From: Serinus canaria
Lineage: Eukaryota; Chordata; Aves; Passeriformes; Fringillidae
NCBI RefSeq assembly: GCF_022539315.1
Contig: NC_066313.1
Coordinates: 66,653,934 to 66,717,933, forward strand
DNA length: 64,000 nucleotides
Direction: 5' to 3'
Positions 37,163 to 48,480 of this stretch are shown here, in pieces; the stretch's first letter is position 1, and each line of letters starts with the position of its first letter. A program made the position numbers and the translations under genes. The notes under the pieces are model-generated. The model ran no database searches. It saw only the letters and a list, made by a program, of their open reading frames with translations, and had not been told where the DNA came from.

Positions 37163-40100
37163 TTTTTTCTGATAATTGACATATTATCCTGCTAGTGCAG
37201 GAAGCTCATTCAGACAGTGGTTGTTCCCAGAGCTGCCACAAAGGATTTGAAATCACAGCTATTCTTTCTCTGATTGTGTCCTTTATCCTTCCTTTCAGTT
37301 ATTCTGGAAATCCATTTCTGTTTTGGAATGTACTACCTGAATCAAGGATGTATCAATCATTTCTATGACATTTTCAGATCTTAAGGAAAGGTATTTGGAA
37401 AAGGAGGAGGAAACAGTGACCAGCCTAACCAGAGGGACTCGAGGTTTATGCAGTCCTGATGTTGCAGCCTAGAGAGGATAGGTTTTAGACACATACTCTA
37501 TGCACTGCTAGCCTGACTAGAGTGGTTTCCTGGGTGTTAGGAGCTATTGAATGGTAACCCAGTCAAAGTGAGTGTAATCTGGAAGTCAGGATTTCATTTT
37601 CTGAGAGTAACTGCTGCAGTAACAGCAGCCATGTCATCATGAGGAGGGCACAGATGTTTCTTCTCCCTGGTATTTTCACTGAGGTTTCAATTAAACTGTT
37701 CTTGAACTGTGCTTGGAGAGGAATTAAGTGTGATCAGTACATATTCTGAGTCATCAGAGACCACCTGAAAGGTTCACATCCCAAGGAGATGGCAGGACTC
37801 CTGCTGAGCAAAAGAAGAGAAGGGATCAGGACACACACTTCAACCAAAGAGATAGTATCTCTGGAAATAAGTAGGTGAAAATAAAGTTCCTACATAAATT
37901 GGATTCCTGTGATGTATCTATTGTGACTGCACCTTGGCATGAGAGAAATTAATGCATGTGCTTTAAACGTTTCGCATTTTTCTGAGTCACCAGAATTATG
38001 GAAACATTCCTGACTTAAAGATTAATCACAAAACCTAGGGGTCAAATCTCTGATCATATTTCCACAGACATGTTAGAGTCTATTAGAAGTGTTTGCCCTC
38101 ACGCAATGTACTGTGGATCTACTGTAGGTCTGTAAAGGCGTTGCTATATGGGAAAACTTCCTATCTTTATGCCTGAGATGTGTGGGATTGGTCACAGGAT
38201 GAGTTCAGAAGACCTCAAATCTCCTTGTGCAACCCGTCTCTGGTAGTCTTTTAGGCTTCCTTCTGTTCTTGCTGTGTGATCCTTTCTTGCCCCCACTACA
38301 ATGTTCTTTGAGATTCTACTAGAGGACTGTTCCCTCATTCAAGGCTAGGACAATTCTATGTTTCCTGCCCTTTTTTACATGTATATTTAATTAAAATTCA
38401 CCAAATATTCAGTAGCTCTTAAAAATATTCTTTATTATTTCTGCTGGGCTGAGGAAGTGATTGAACATTGGGGTATATTATAAACATTTAGTGAAAAGGG
38501 TTTGAGACCCCTTTAGAGGGCACTTTGCTTTTTATTCTGCCTGCAAGGTACACCTATGCATCTTTGGTTAGAAGTGTTAAAAAGAAAAAGCAGATGAAAG
38601 CAACAGACTTTTTTGTCAAGCTGTGACAGAAATCAAATGCAAATAGATCCCAGTTCAAGACTGTTTGTTAAGTGTCACGTCAGTGAGTATTAAATGCAGC
38701 ACATGTCGTTTTACAATGAGCATACTGTATATGAATTTTATTGATTTTTTTTTCAAAGAGGATACATTGAATAATGTACTCTTCCTTACCAGTGCCAGCT
38801 TACAAGTGTGTCTTCATGCTTGTGTATGCACATTCATTAGGCTCCTAAATGCTGCTGCCTTACTTAGCACATCTCGTTTTGTGGAGGCTGGGATTCAAGC
38901 TGTAGAAAGACCTACACAAATGATTCTCTCCCTCTGAGAAAAGTGGGACAGAGTAATTTAGACTTCCCAGCATGAAGCTGTCAATGAGCAGCTTCTCAAA
39001 ATGATTCACAATTAGTGCACCAGGCTTACACTAGGAACAGGTTCTCAGCTGATTTCCTTTCCACAAAGGAGTGAGTCTGGGGCTTCATTTTGCTATTAGG
39101 AATCTTACAGATGTATAAAAAAAGATCATCAGAGCTGGTTAACTCTGCTGCACTTATGTTGAAGCCTTTGTGCTATACTCTGTGATAAATCTGATTTATT
39201 TATATTCTTTCAGGCTACGTATTTTTCCAATTAATATTTAGAAAAACCTGTAGCAGTATTAAATTACATGTGAAAGGTAACAACTAAAGGAAAGCACTAT
39301 CAGGCTTATTTCCATGCACTAGAACAGAGCTCTTAATCATTCAGCAAAGGGGGCACAGCTCCATGGGAGATGTGATGTACGTCCGCTGCATTCATCTCTG
39401 TGCAGTTGCATCCTTATTTGAGCAATGTGTGCACTGCCTTCCCATGGTTTGGTGTGAGATCTCTGATTCCACAACCACCTCCTTACTGTACTCAGGTCAT
39501 CAAGGTGCTTAGAAAAGCATATTAAAATCTGTGTCAGGTAGGCAACTTGACAATATTATACATACTGGACCATCATGGCTGGGTTTAGCTGTTTAAATGC
39601 CAGGCTAAAGCATGCTAAAATTGTCCATAAAACCAAATAATTTAATGCATTTATTGGTGATTTTAAGTATCTTACCTGTAGGCTCAGTGACAGACACACA
39701 ATGTCCTATGGAGGCTGCAAGTTACACAGAGCATTTGTAGGCCAGGCTCTTGTCTCCTGAAATTTTCTCACCCACAGGGGCATGAGCCAAAACAGAGGCC
39801 AAAATTCTGGATAAGACTCTGAAATTCTGACTAACAAAAGGCTAATACTGAGAAAACTCTTTCTTACTATGCAGGTCTAGATTTCTGCTGGAAATTTGCC
39901 ACTTCTGCCCTTATTCCATACACAGAAAGTATGGATTCTTCTAAATGTTTATGATCTTAAGGAGGCAAAAATAGTTTGATGCACAATGTTTTTCTACATC
40001 TATTTAATCTTAAAAGTCCTTGAGCTTTACATTTCTTTTGTTTAAGAAAAAGTAGGTTTCTTAAGAAATATCTAGTGCTACCTAAATGGCAAGTACCTTT

Positions 40101-40837
40101 GATATTCTCTTAATGAAGCAAAATTATTGTTGGCATGGCCAAGCATGGTCTGAAAAGGGTGCAGAAGTTAAAGATTCAGCTCCTGGAACCATGTGATTAT
40201 GCTGAGTCTACTTATTTATCCATTCACTATCCATCTATCCTATCTATATTTTAGAAAAAATTGATAGGCCATTAGAGAGCAGTTCCTTCTGCCTCGCAGA
40301 TATTTCCTCCCTTCCAAGAAAGAAGGCAAACAGCAGTTTCTTCTGTAATGTGATAGAAAACTTTTGGGAAACTGCCAGCATTTCTATGAGCTAGGGAGTA
40401 ATAGGCTGCATAAGCCATAATTTTTGGAAGGAAAGGTTAAAAAAAAAAAAAAGTTGAAACTTGTTTCCATTTAATTGAGCTCTGAAAAAGCATATGTCAA
40501 ATAAACTTATTGTGCTGTTTGTTGCTGGTACTTTCACTGTGGCTTTAACTGTCATTTTAAAACAGTTACTTGGTTTATTGAAAAGCTTAAGTAACAATTG
40601 TTTTTTTGAAACTTTATTTTAAGTCTGTCAGATATATTTGTAATACCAGGCAACATTATTTGATATAAAACCTATGGCATTTGCATACAGCTTTCAGTCA
40701 AGTCTCAGGTTTTGAGGATACAAAAGATAATGCCTACAATGCCTAAAAAAAAAAAAAAAAGATTTCTTGGGTATGACGGGTATAAAAGCATTAACCAACT
40801 CTATTTACTAGGAAAAGTGTCTCATATAAAGGCATTT
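37163..40837. other. Unique DNA, no gene seen
   Basis: No gene is supported; the 90-codon frame at 38665-38937 (+) has no similarity. A-runs lie at 40439-40452 and 40746-40760. Parts such as 37880-38060 (GAGAAATTAATGCATGTGCT, AGATTAATCAC) are enhancer-like but unremarkable. Confidence 0.5.
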
Positions 40838-41135
40838 TTTCCTTCCTCCTCTCTACCTACACTCCTCTCAGAGGAATTTTTTGATCTACTCTTCATCTGC
40901 TTTGTCTTTTGCAGCTGTCTCTTCACCATTTCACTTTACATTTTCTCCAAAACCAATTTTTTCCGTGTTTGCCTCCTTTAGGGAGTGCTGCTATTTTTCT
41001 ATTCTTTTGCTTCTTTTTCACCTCTTTTATGATTTTCTTCCAGAGCCTTCTTTACTCATCCCACAGATTCATTCTTGCAATCTCAAATCTTCTTTGCATT
41101 GTTTGCCTTGCCTGCTCTTGTAGTTCTTCCCTATA
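40838..41135. repeat. Pyrimidine-rich tract
   Basis: About 300 bases strongly biased to C and T on the plus strand, with TTTTCCTTCCTCCTCTCTAC, TCTCTTCACCATTTCACTTT and TTCTTTTGCTTCTTTTTCAC. Stop codons are rare for this reason, which opens three overlapping plus-strand frames at 40712-41136. They are not genes. Confidence 0.7.
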
Positions 41136-41895
41136 GACCAAGCTCATCTTTACATGTTCTTAGTAATGAGGCCTGACTGCACAGAAGAGCAGTGCTTTGG
41201 CAGCTATGCTAAGAAAACACAGGTACTATACCATAACTACATTTTTTTTTAAACAACTGCAGGTCAAAGCCAGCATTTAGGATTAGTGGTGAGTAGAAGG
41301 TCCATGCTCAGCAGTACTTGTAACATGTTTAAGATTGAACTGAAGCATTGAGGAGGATTATGTTTATTTTTGAGTAAGGACAAGGGCTCTGTATGTGTGT
41401 TCTTTTCATTTTATCCAGATATTTTAGTGACTTCACACAGATATTTGCTCAAAAATGCTCTTCAAGCCTACCCCCAAAAGTTAACATTTTGCCATATCAA
41501 CAAACCACCTGCAGGCATGCTAACATACTGATTTAATTTTCCAATTTAATGTAATTCAGGAAATGTAAGGTAAATACTTTTTTGTCAGTTTTTTGTCTTC
41601 ACTGGTTACTAAGAACCATGTTAAACCAGGGAATCATTACAGAATCACTAGTTTGGAAGAGTCCTTCAAGACCATTGTGTCCAACGCAGCCCTAACACCT
41701 CAACTAAACCATGGCACTGAGTGCCACATCCAGTCTTTTTTTAAACACATCCAGGGATGGTGACTCCACCACCTCCCCAGGAAGACCATTCCAGTACTTT
41801 ATTATCTTTACCATAAAAAACTTTTTCCTAATATCCAACCTGTATTTCCTTTGGCACAGCTTAAAACTGTGACCTCTTGTTCTGTCAATTGCTGC

Positions 41896-42236
41896 CTAGA
41901 GAAAGAGATCAACCCCCAGGTGGCTACAGCCACCTTTCAGGGTGCTGTAGAGAGTGCTAAAGTCACCCCCAAATCTCCTATTCTCCAGGCTAAACACCCC
42001 CAGCTCCCTCAGCTGTTTCTCACAGGGCTCATGTTCCCAGCCCCTCTCCAGCCTCGTTGCCCTCTGGATGCACTCAGGCACCTCAACGTCCTTCCCACAC
42101 TGAGGGGCCAGAACTGGACACAGCACTCAAGGTGTGGCCTCACCAGTGCTGAGCACAGGAGGAGAATGACCTCCCTGCTCCTGCTGGCCACACTATTCCT
42201 GATGGAGGCCAGGTTGCCCTTGGCTTTCTTGGCCAC
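41896..42236 (-). pseudogene. CR1 ORF2 C-terminal remnant
   Basis: Two overlapping minus-strand frames (42236-42009 and 42126-41896) carry the C-terminal landmarks of CR1 ORF2. [20 protein letters not shown] and [14 protein letters not shown] lie in the first; [20 protein letters not shown] and [20 protein letters not shown], followed by YSTLKGGC, lie in the second. A frameshift separates them. The region lies downstream of the RT domain and its biochemical role is not well defined. It has no function in this copy. Confidence 0.9.
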
Positions 42237-42369
42237 CAGGGCTCACTGCTGGCTCCTGTTCAGCCGGCTGTCACCAGCACTCCCAGGTCCCTTCTGCCTG
42301 GGCACTCTCCAGCCACACCATCCCCAGCCTGTAGTGCTGCAGGGGGTTATTGTGGCCAAAATGCAGGAC

Positions 42370-43189
42370 TCAGCACTTGGACTTGTTAAAACTTCCTCTT
42401 ATTGGACTCTGCCCATCCATGCAAGAATTCAAGGTCTCTCTGCAGAGCCCTCCTACCCACCAACAAATTGACACATGCTCCCAGCTCAGTGTCATATGCA
42501 AATTTACTGATAAAGACTCAATACCCTCATCCATGTCATCAATAAAGATATTGAACAGAGCTGGCCCCAGCACAGAGCCCTGAGGGACAGCACTGCTGAC
42601 TGGCCCCAGATGGATGCAGCACTGTTCACCACCACTCTCTGCACCCAGCCATCCAGCCAGTTCTGAATTCAGCACAGAATCCTGTCCAAGCCATGGGCAG
42701 CTTTTCCAGGAGTGTGCTGGGGGAGACAGTGTCAAAGGCCTTACTGAAGTCCAAGTAGACAACATCCACAGCCTTTCCTGCATCCATCAGGCAGGTCACC
42801 TTGTCATAAAAGGAGACCAGGTTGGTCAAACATGACCTTCCCCTCCTAAAGCCCTGCTGGCTGGGTGTCATACCCTGGCCATCCTGTAAGTGCTGTGTGA
42901 TGACACTCAATATAAACAGTTCCATAACCTTACTGGGTACAGAGGTCAGGCTAACTGGCCCATAATTACCAGGATCTTCCCTCCCACCCTTTTTGTGAAT
43001 GGGTGTCACAGTGGCCAACTCCCAGCCATCTGGAACCTCACCAGTGAGCCAGGACTGCTGGTAAATGATGGAGAGTGGCTTCACAAACTCATCTGCCAGC
43101 TCCCTCATCACTCTGGGATGGATCCCATCTGGTACCATAGATTTATGAACATTAATCCTGATTTCTGCTATTGTATGTTCCAAAGACAT
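42370..43189 (-). pseudogene. CR1 ORF2 reverse-transcriptase remnant
   Basis: This is the coding remnant inside the CR1 copy. From the minus strand it starts within the N-terminal part of the RT domain (the whole endonuclease domain is missing by 5' truncation). RT motifs appear in family order: TPIHKKGG, NYGPVSLTSVPSKV, QGFRRGRSCLTNL, YLDFSKAFDTV, VPQGSVLGPALFNIF, then the F-A-Y-D variant of the catalytic F-A-D-D box. A frame change near 42700 and another near 42500 break the protein. The enzyme normally reverse-transcribes its own RNA at the target site; this one cannot. Confidence 0.9.
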
Positions 43190-43200
43190 CTGACTCTGTA

Positions 43201-46200
43201 GATATTTTACAGGAAATAATGTGGTAAGAGTAAAAGTCCAGTTTAAAAGAAATAAATTATTCTAATAGCAATCACAGTCTTCCTCAGAGAATAGCTTGAC
43301 AATATTTCCATTGAACATATAGGACTGTATCAAAAACCTGAATGTACAGCAACCAAAAAATTACAATGAATCTTGGCCAAAAATATTCTAGCACTTGATG
43401 GAATCAATTTTTCAGCATGCCATGGCTGACATGTCAGGTTTGGAGTGCATCACAAAAAAAAGCATATTCCATTTCCTAGATTTATACATCACATGATTTT
43501 GAGATTGTCCACAACTTGTGCATGAAGCTGGCAGATGTGACACCAGACCTATTGGAGACCACTGACCTTCTGTAACTTCACATCAATCCCAGGCTCTTGA
43601 AGATAGACCAACAGCAAGTTTTGGGTCAGGATTCAGGCACCTACATTTAGATCTGCACGTAGCTCTCAGCACACAAGGTGCATTTCACTCCACTTTAGTC
43701 AGTAATGATCTAAAATTAGATGCAACTATCTCCCTGCACAGGCAGATTGTGCCATTTTAAGTACCATAAGGTGTGTCAGTTGATCTCCAGCTGCTACTGA
43801 AGAAAGGTAAAGATCTCTTGAAGACCCTACCTGACAGCTGTCAGACCAAGAAGGCATCTAGAGCTCCTTAACACATCTCCAAAGGCATTTGATGGAATCA
43901 CTGTAGTCTGGAGGGTTGTTGAAAGGCACCTACCTCCAGTCTCTCCAGGAGCTACTGCATCTAACTCAACCTGAGCACATTGACACAATGCAAAAATAGT
44001 TTATCATCTAAAGAAAGGATATCTAGTCAAACATAGAAAGTCAAAGTGGGAGATAGGAATAGTTGTTCTGTCCTCTGCAGAGGAAGAGTAAAAGGCAATT
44101 AGCAGGCAGCCAAGTGATATGATTTGTTGAGATTCACAGAGGCAATGCTTGGCAAAGGGAATTTACTGCAGAGTCTTTTCTGCCAGACCTCATCTGGTTC
44201 TCCTGCTGCGGCTGAAGATATTAGACAAAATTGATAGGAATTTGATGTGAAGCAGACAGAAGGGCCACAAGCTTTTTTTCTTTCCAAGAACTACTTCTGT
44301 TGAATACAATAGGAGTTTTACCATGCTTTCCATGGCTTTAAGGAGGTTCTGGGAGATTTCCCAAGAATTTCCACTGGTATTTAGAAAAATGTCTTTGTTC
44401 AGGTAAAGCAAATAATGTTCTGATCTCCTTCCTGCAGTCAGAAACCTTTGAATAGAGGTGAAGGAGTATGTCAATGTGCATGGTCTGCACAAACTCCCTG
44501 GATGTCTTACTGGATTTGTGTATTTCCCATGGCTGCAGCTCTTGCACACAATGTAACATACAATATGCTGCTCAGAGCCAGAATCCTTTCTAATTACTTC
44601 AGGCTGGAGATACTCTTGGTCACATGTGGAGGATTCTGTCTTGCTAGAATGTCACCAACTGATGGTCGCTCTCATGTGGCTGGGCAGAGAGATGCTGTTA
44701 GTAAATCTCAGGGAAGCTCTTGAGTGGACTCTTAGAAATGCCAGGGGACCATCACTGTATTAAGGTGAAGTTCTGTTTTCTGGCTACACATCATCTTAGG
44801 TCTCCTTTCAATTTCCCAATAAAGACTCCATGTCACTGATGTCTTTCAAAAGGACTTTGGTGAACAGTACAGTGTGGCTTTTCACTTGACTAAAATATTA
44901 TGACTGTATTTATAGTCATTAGAGAAAGCCAGGCATCATCAAAGTATGGCAACAATTAAGGAAAGAGAGGACATTTTATAAAATGCTTGCTAGTAAAGGA
45001 AAGTTGTACTCTCTTTCATGTATCAATGGCAGAAGTCTTTAACACATCAGATGTTCAATGTGCAACCATGAATGCAGTAAGTAAATTTAAGAAAATAATA
45101 TTGGGTCACTTAATGTTATTGTACTCATAACCAGTCGAGTAACCTGACCAACTGCCTACAAATAAAGAGCTAATAAATGCACTTTTTAAAGCATTTTCTT
45201 ATTATACCAGCATTTTATGGTTTCAAAAACAAAAACTAGCCTCTGTGTTTGGAGTAAAAAGGGTCCTCAACACACACGGTGATCCTAGCTTGTAGAGGGG
45301 AAGGAATGCTTAAATCTTCAGCCAGAAATCATCTAGGGCTCAAACTACAGCAATGGGGCTTATAGAGTACATTTACAGTGAAGGCAGCTGACAGTCTATA
45401 GAGTAAAAAATTCTTTGGCTTCTTGAAATAACTACATAGTATATAAATAGCTTTGATAGCTGAGGATTTGTTTTGTACAACACTGTAGAAAGCAGCAGTT
45501 CCTTTTTTTTTATGTGGTGCTAAAAACCAGAATATGGTTTTTGTTGGATCAGACTGTAAGAAATGGTTGTGACATTTGTATGAAACAAAAGGGCACCAGC
45601 TTGCATTAGGAGAAATTTCTGTGTGTAGAACTTTCCTGTTAAGAGTAAAGCTGGCAAGATTTATCTTTCAAGTGAATGATTCACTGATGTTTGTCATCAG
45701 TGATAATCAGCAAAAACAATCTGATGAGAAGATGACACTTTCCCAGACTTTTTTTTTAAGACCTATAGAGAATTTCATTTTGACAAAGATAGTTTCACTG
45801 CTGAAGCAAAATGTCCTTCCTTTCGTTTTGCAGTCTTAAAAATAAATACTCAAACTAAAATTGAACAACGTTCAGGCCTTTATTTTCTATGGAGATTCCT
45901 AAAATCTTTCTGTGAAAAGAAAATAAGAATTTCTGACTATTGAATATATAGCATTTTTCTGCTAATCAGCCTGTGGGAAAACAGCTGTTGTTGTTGTTAT
46001 AATTATAAGATTAGTGTAGAAATAGTGTAGTTCTCCAGCAGGTAACACTAATTTTTAGTCTGGACCAGATTCCTCCATTCTGATTAATTTTTATTAGTCT
46101 TTCTGTACATAGACATATTTACCTGACTACGGTCAGTGTGAATAAGCCCTCAAAAAAACCCATTAAAATGATGAATTTAAGTTTAAGAAGCATGGTTCAT

Positions 46201-46479
46201 TTTCATTCAGACTTTTATTTACATATTAGGAAGCTATTTTAAAATACTGGTATTCTACCCATCAATTAATTTTAAAAAAACCCACAGCCACATTCATATG
46301 CTCATAATAGTTCAAACATTCACAAAATAATCTGTGAAATGAGTTTTTAAGATACTTATCCAAGAAATGAGACTCTGAAGAAAGGCCACTTTTCTAGGAA
46401 CTTTTGTCACCCAGATATGACTCAGTAATCTGCATGGGAAAATATTTCTGAGAAATCAAATATTCTTAGAACTAAAACT
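43201..46479. other. Unique DNA, no gene seen
   Basis: No host gene is supported. The 119-codon minus-strand frame at 44190-44549 and the 91-codon plus-strand frame at 44448-44723 overlap and resemble nothing I know. The region 43600-43760 contains phrases such as AGGCACCTACATTTAGATCT that hint at an old repeat, without enough match to name one. Confidence 0.5.
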
Positions 46480-46760
46480 AATAAAGCCATTAAAATTAGG
46501 GTCAATTAAGATTTATGCAAGTGGCATAGAGATTCCAGCCCGGCATTATTAAGTGAATCAGCCTGTTAGGATGGGGATTTTTTTCCCCATATCATCCGTT
46601 TGAAATTTTATATTGTCAAAATCCACCAGGGTAATGGCACTATGATGTATCATGCCATCTCAAATGTGTTTTGGCTCTTGCTTGAAAATAATGACCAGAT
46701 AAATACATTCCTGGAAATTGACTGGGGTATTGCAATTTCTACTTTGGTTGTTTGAAACAC
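46480..46760. promoter_or_regulatory. Candidate conserved non-coding element
   Basis: Repeat-free tract with AAAGCCATTAAAATTAGGGT, GTCAATTAAGATTTATGC and GGCATTATTAAGTGAATCAG words near 46485-46561, followed by a small hairpin at 46571-46590 (ATGGGGA/TCCCCAT arms around a T-loop). It has the AT-core-rich texture of developmental enhancers. No reading frame or repeat is present. Conservation was not measured. Confidence 0.35.
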
Positions 46761-47479
46761 ATGTAAAATACTTTTAAATTCCTAAAATTTGTACATTATC
46801 CTTGAGAATTTAATCAGTAAAGACGCCTTAAAAATAGAAGCTTGCTGAGACTGCAAATATAACTTTAATTTTCAAAAATATTCTGTATTTAAATTTTAAT
46901 ATAAAAAGAAATCACTATTATGCAGAAAAAATGCAAATATGGACTTAGCAGTTCTGTTAGTCATTATAGTCACATTATCCTTTCTTTTTTAAATGAAATA
47001 GCTTTAAACTAGATAGTTTCTAATGCATTTCTGTTCCACATATTACATTACATATATATATGAAAAAGTCAATTTGTAAATGAGTGTTCTTATAAAATAA
47101 CCAGAAGAAATAAAATTATGATTGATCTGAAATAATTGATTACAGTATGACAGCTTTCTTATCTTTAATTATAAAATACAATTACATTTTTGTGCTTTCA
47201 TACCTGAACATTATAAAAGCTGAGAGAACTATTTCTGTTCTACTTCTGATTAGACCAGCAATGCCACTTCTTCAGGTCTTATCAAATTGGTTTTGATAAT
47301 AATTACTTGGGAAGTGTTTGATCTCAATGATGAATACTTGATTAGTTTTTCATGAAATCATTCAACCACACCACTCACCACTGCTCATGTGAGACCTTGT
47401 TGATTTAGCTGTTCGAAAGAACACATTCTTTTTCACTGCAGTTATGGGATGTCAGTCTTTGGGGAAAAGAGGGTGGAAA
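46761..47479. other. AT-rich unique DNA
   Basis: Very AT-rich sequence (a short TA run near 47055) with no gene or recognisable repeat. Confidence 0.55.
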
Positions 47480-47660
47480 AAGGGCAAGTTTATGGGTAAT
47501 GATATTGCAGCAGCAGATATTTAAGGTTTGCTAATTCTCTTCTCAATTATGTTCATTCTCTGCCTCGTCACACTGCCTGCTACATGGCGACAGAATCAAT
47601 CTTAGCAGTGGAATAAATTTTTCCTCTTTCAAAAAAGGGTTTCATGACACCATTGTCATC
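47480..47660. promoter_or_regulatory. Possible conserved non-coding tract
   Basis: Repeat-free stretch with GGTAATGATATTGCAGCAGC, GCTAATTCTCTTCTCAATTA and TACATGGCGACAGAATCAAT words, the last with a retained CpG. The texture resembles the neighbouring candidate at 46.5 kb. Weak on its own. Confidence 0.27.
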
Positions 47661-48084
47661 TTTGAAACCCTTGGAGGGTTTTGCCCTGATGAATAATATT
47701 TCATATGTGGAATGTTTATGTGATTTTCACGGAGTGATAACCCCGCTGCCACCTAACTTTGATGCATCGAGATTGCTGCTTTTCCCTACTAAAGTGCTTT
47801 TACACACCACCTCCTACAAATTGACTTCAGAGTTAGAAATAGGAGATTCAACAAAACTTCAACTCTCCATGGAAAAAAAGGGTCTTGTAGAGAAATTTAT
47901 ACATTGGGCACAATCTGTTTTAATTATTTAAACAGGAGCTTTTGCTGAATAAGAGTTGTGGGCATTTTCCCTTACCATTTTTCCTTTACTTTATGCAGTT
48001 AGAATCATTTATCCAAAGCTGACCATGTATCCATGCTTTAAAATTAATATTTTTTAATCCAGCTCTTTTTAAGAATTGGTCTGC
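47661..48084. other. Unique DNA, no gene seen
   Basis: The 95-codon plus-strand frame at 47644-47931 spans most of this stretch but has no recognisable domain and no splice context. No repeat was recognised. Confidence 0.5.
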
Positions 48085-48140
48085 CCACCCATACCTCTTG
48101 AAGTCAATAGCACTGTCTGCATAAGTTAAAACTGCTCACA
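48085..48140. repeat. Old amniote interspersed repeat fragment
   Basis: CCTCTTGAAGTCAATAGCAC followed by TGTCTGCATAAGTTAAAACT closely follows the 'cttgaagtcaatgggactactcgcataagtaaaa' phrase of a repeat I recognise from turtle, crocodilian and bird DNA. Only about 50 bases are recognisable. The class is unknown to me. Confidence 0.4.
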
Positions 48141-48229
48141 AAAGGAGAGACTCAATGGATTAATGTCCAAGTTATAGGGAAAAAATTCCACAGCCCAGGT
48201 GCTTATGGCTGACTGTATGCAAAAGAAGA

Positions 48230-48480
48230 CATTTTCAGAACAACCTTCTTATTTGTCAGTTATCAAATAGCAAGCAAAAGCCTTTTATCAAAAGAGGAGT
48301 TAAAACCAGGCTAATTAAGGAGGAAAATTTTCAAGGAGACAATATCTTCTCTAATGATTTTCTTTTTAAAGTTGTTAATGGAATTATGACAGTTTTAACA
48401 ATCAGATAATACAGTGCATTCCAAATGTTTCCTTTGTTAATTATAAGATCTCTGGAAATTGCGTAGATCTTTTAAACTTA
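48230..48480. promoter_or_regulatory. Possible conserved non-coding tract
   Basis: Contains ACCAGGCTAATTAAGGAGGA near 48305, GTTGTTAATGGAATTATGAC near 48372 and CTTTGTTAATTATAAGATCT near 48432, with no repeat and no reading frame. Homeodomain-like cores are dense, but base composition explains part of that. Confidence 0.28.

Larger units (their letters stand above)
41636..43200 (-). mobile_element. CR1 LINE, 5'-truncated, ~1.6 kb
   Basis: The largest mobile element in the window, in minus orientation. Its 3' end lies at 41636, where the plus strand reads ATCACTAGTTTGGAAGAGTC and CTTCAAGACCATTGTGTCCA. It runs back through the ORF2 C-terminal region to the reverse-transcriptase domain and is truncated near 43200. 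ORF2 pieces: 43189-42626 holds the RT start (ATVTPIHKKGGREDPGNYGP, QQGFRRGRSCLTNLVSFYDK, VVYLDFSKAFDTVS with the motif-A aspartate intact). 42783-42370 holds VPQGSVLGPALFNIFIDDMD. 42236-41896 holds the C-terminal [20 protein letters not shown] and [18 protein letters not shown]. Frames change between pieces, so it is dead. At 42491-42504 the catalytic F-A-D-D reads F-A-Y-D. The plus-strand 206-codon frame at 41851-42471 is antisense to it. It is a fairly young copy judging by intact landmarks. Confidence 0.95.

Noticed and set aside
41851..42471. 206-codon plus-strand open frame, the longest in the window
   Set aside because: It is the antisense of the CR1 ORF2 C-terminal region; the minus strand carries recognisable CR1 protein motifs across the same bases.
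42626..43189. 187-codon minus-strand frame with reverse-transcriptase motifs, considered as a host gene
   Set aside because: The motifs (TPIHKKGG, YLDFSKAFDTV) are CR1 ORF2, and flanking CR1 sequence continues to the element's 3' end; it is a truncated LINE.
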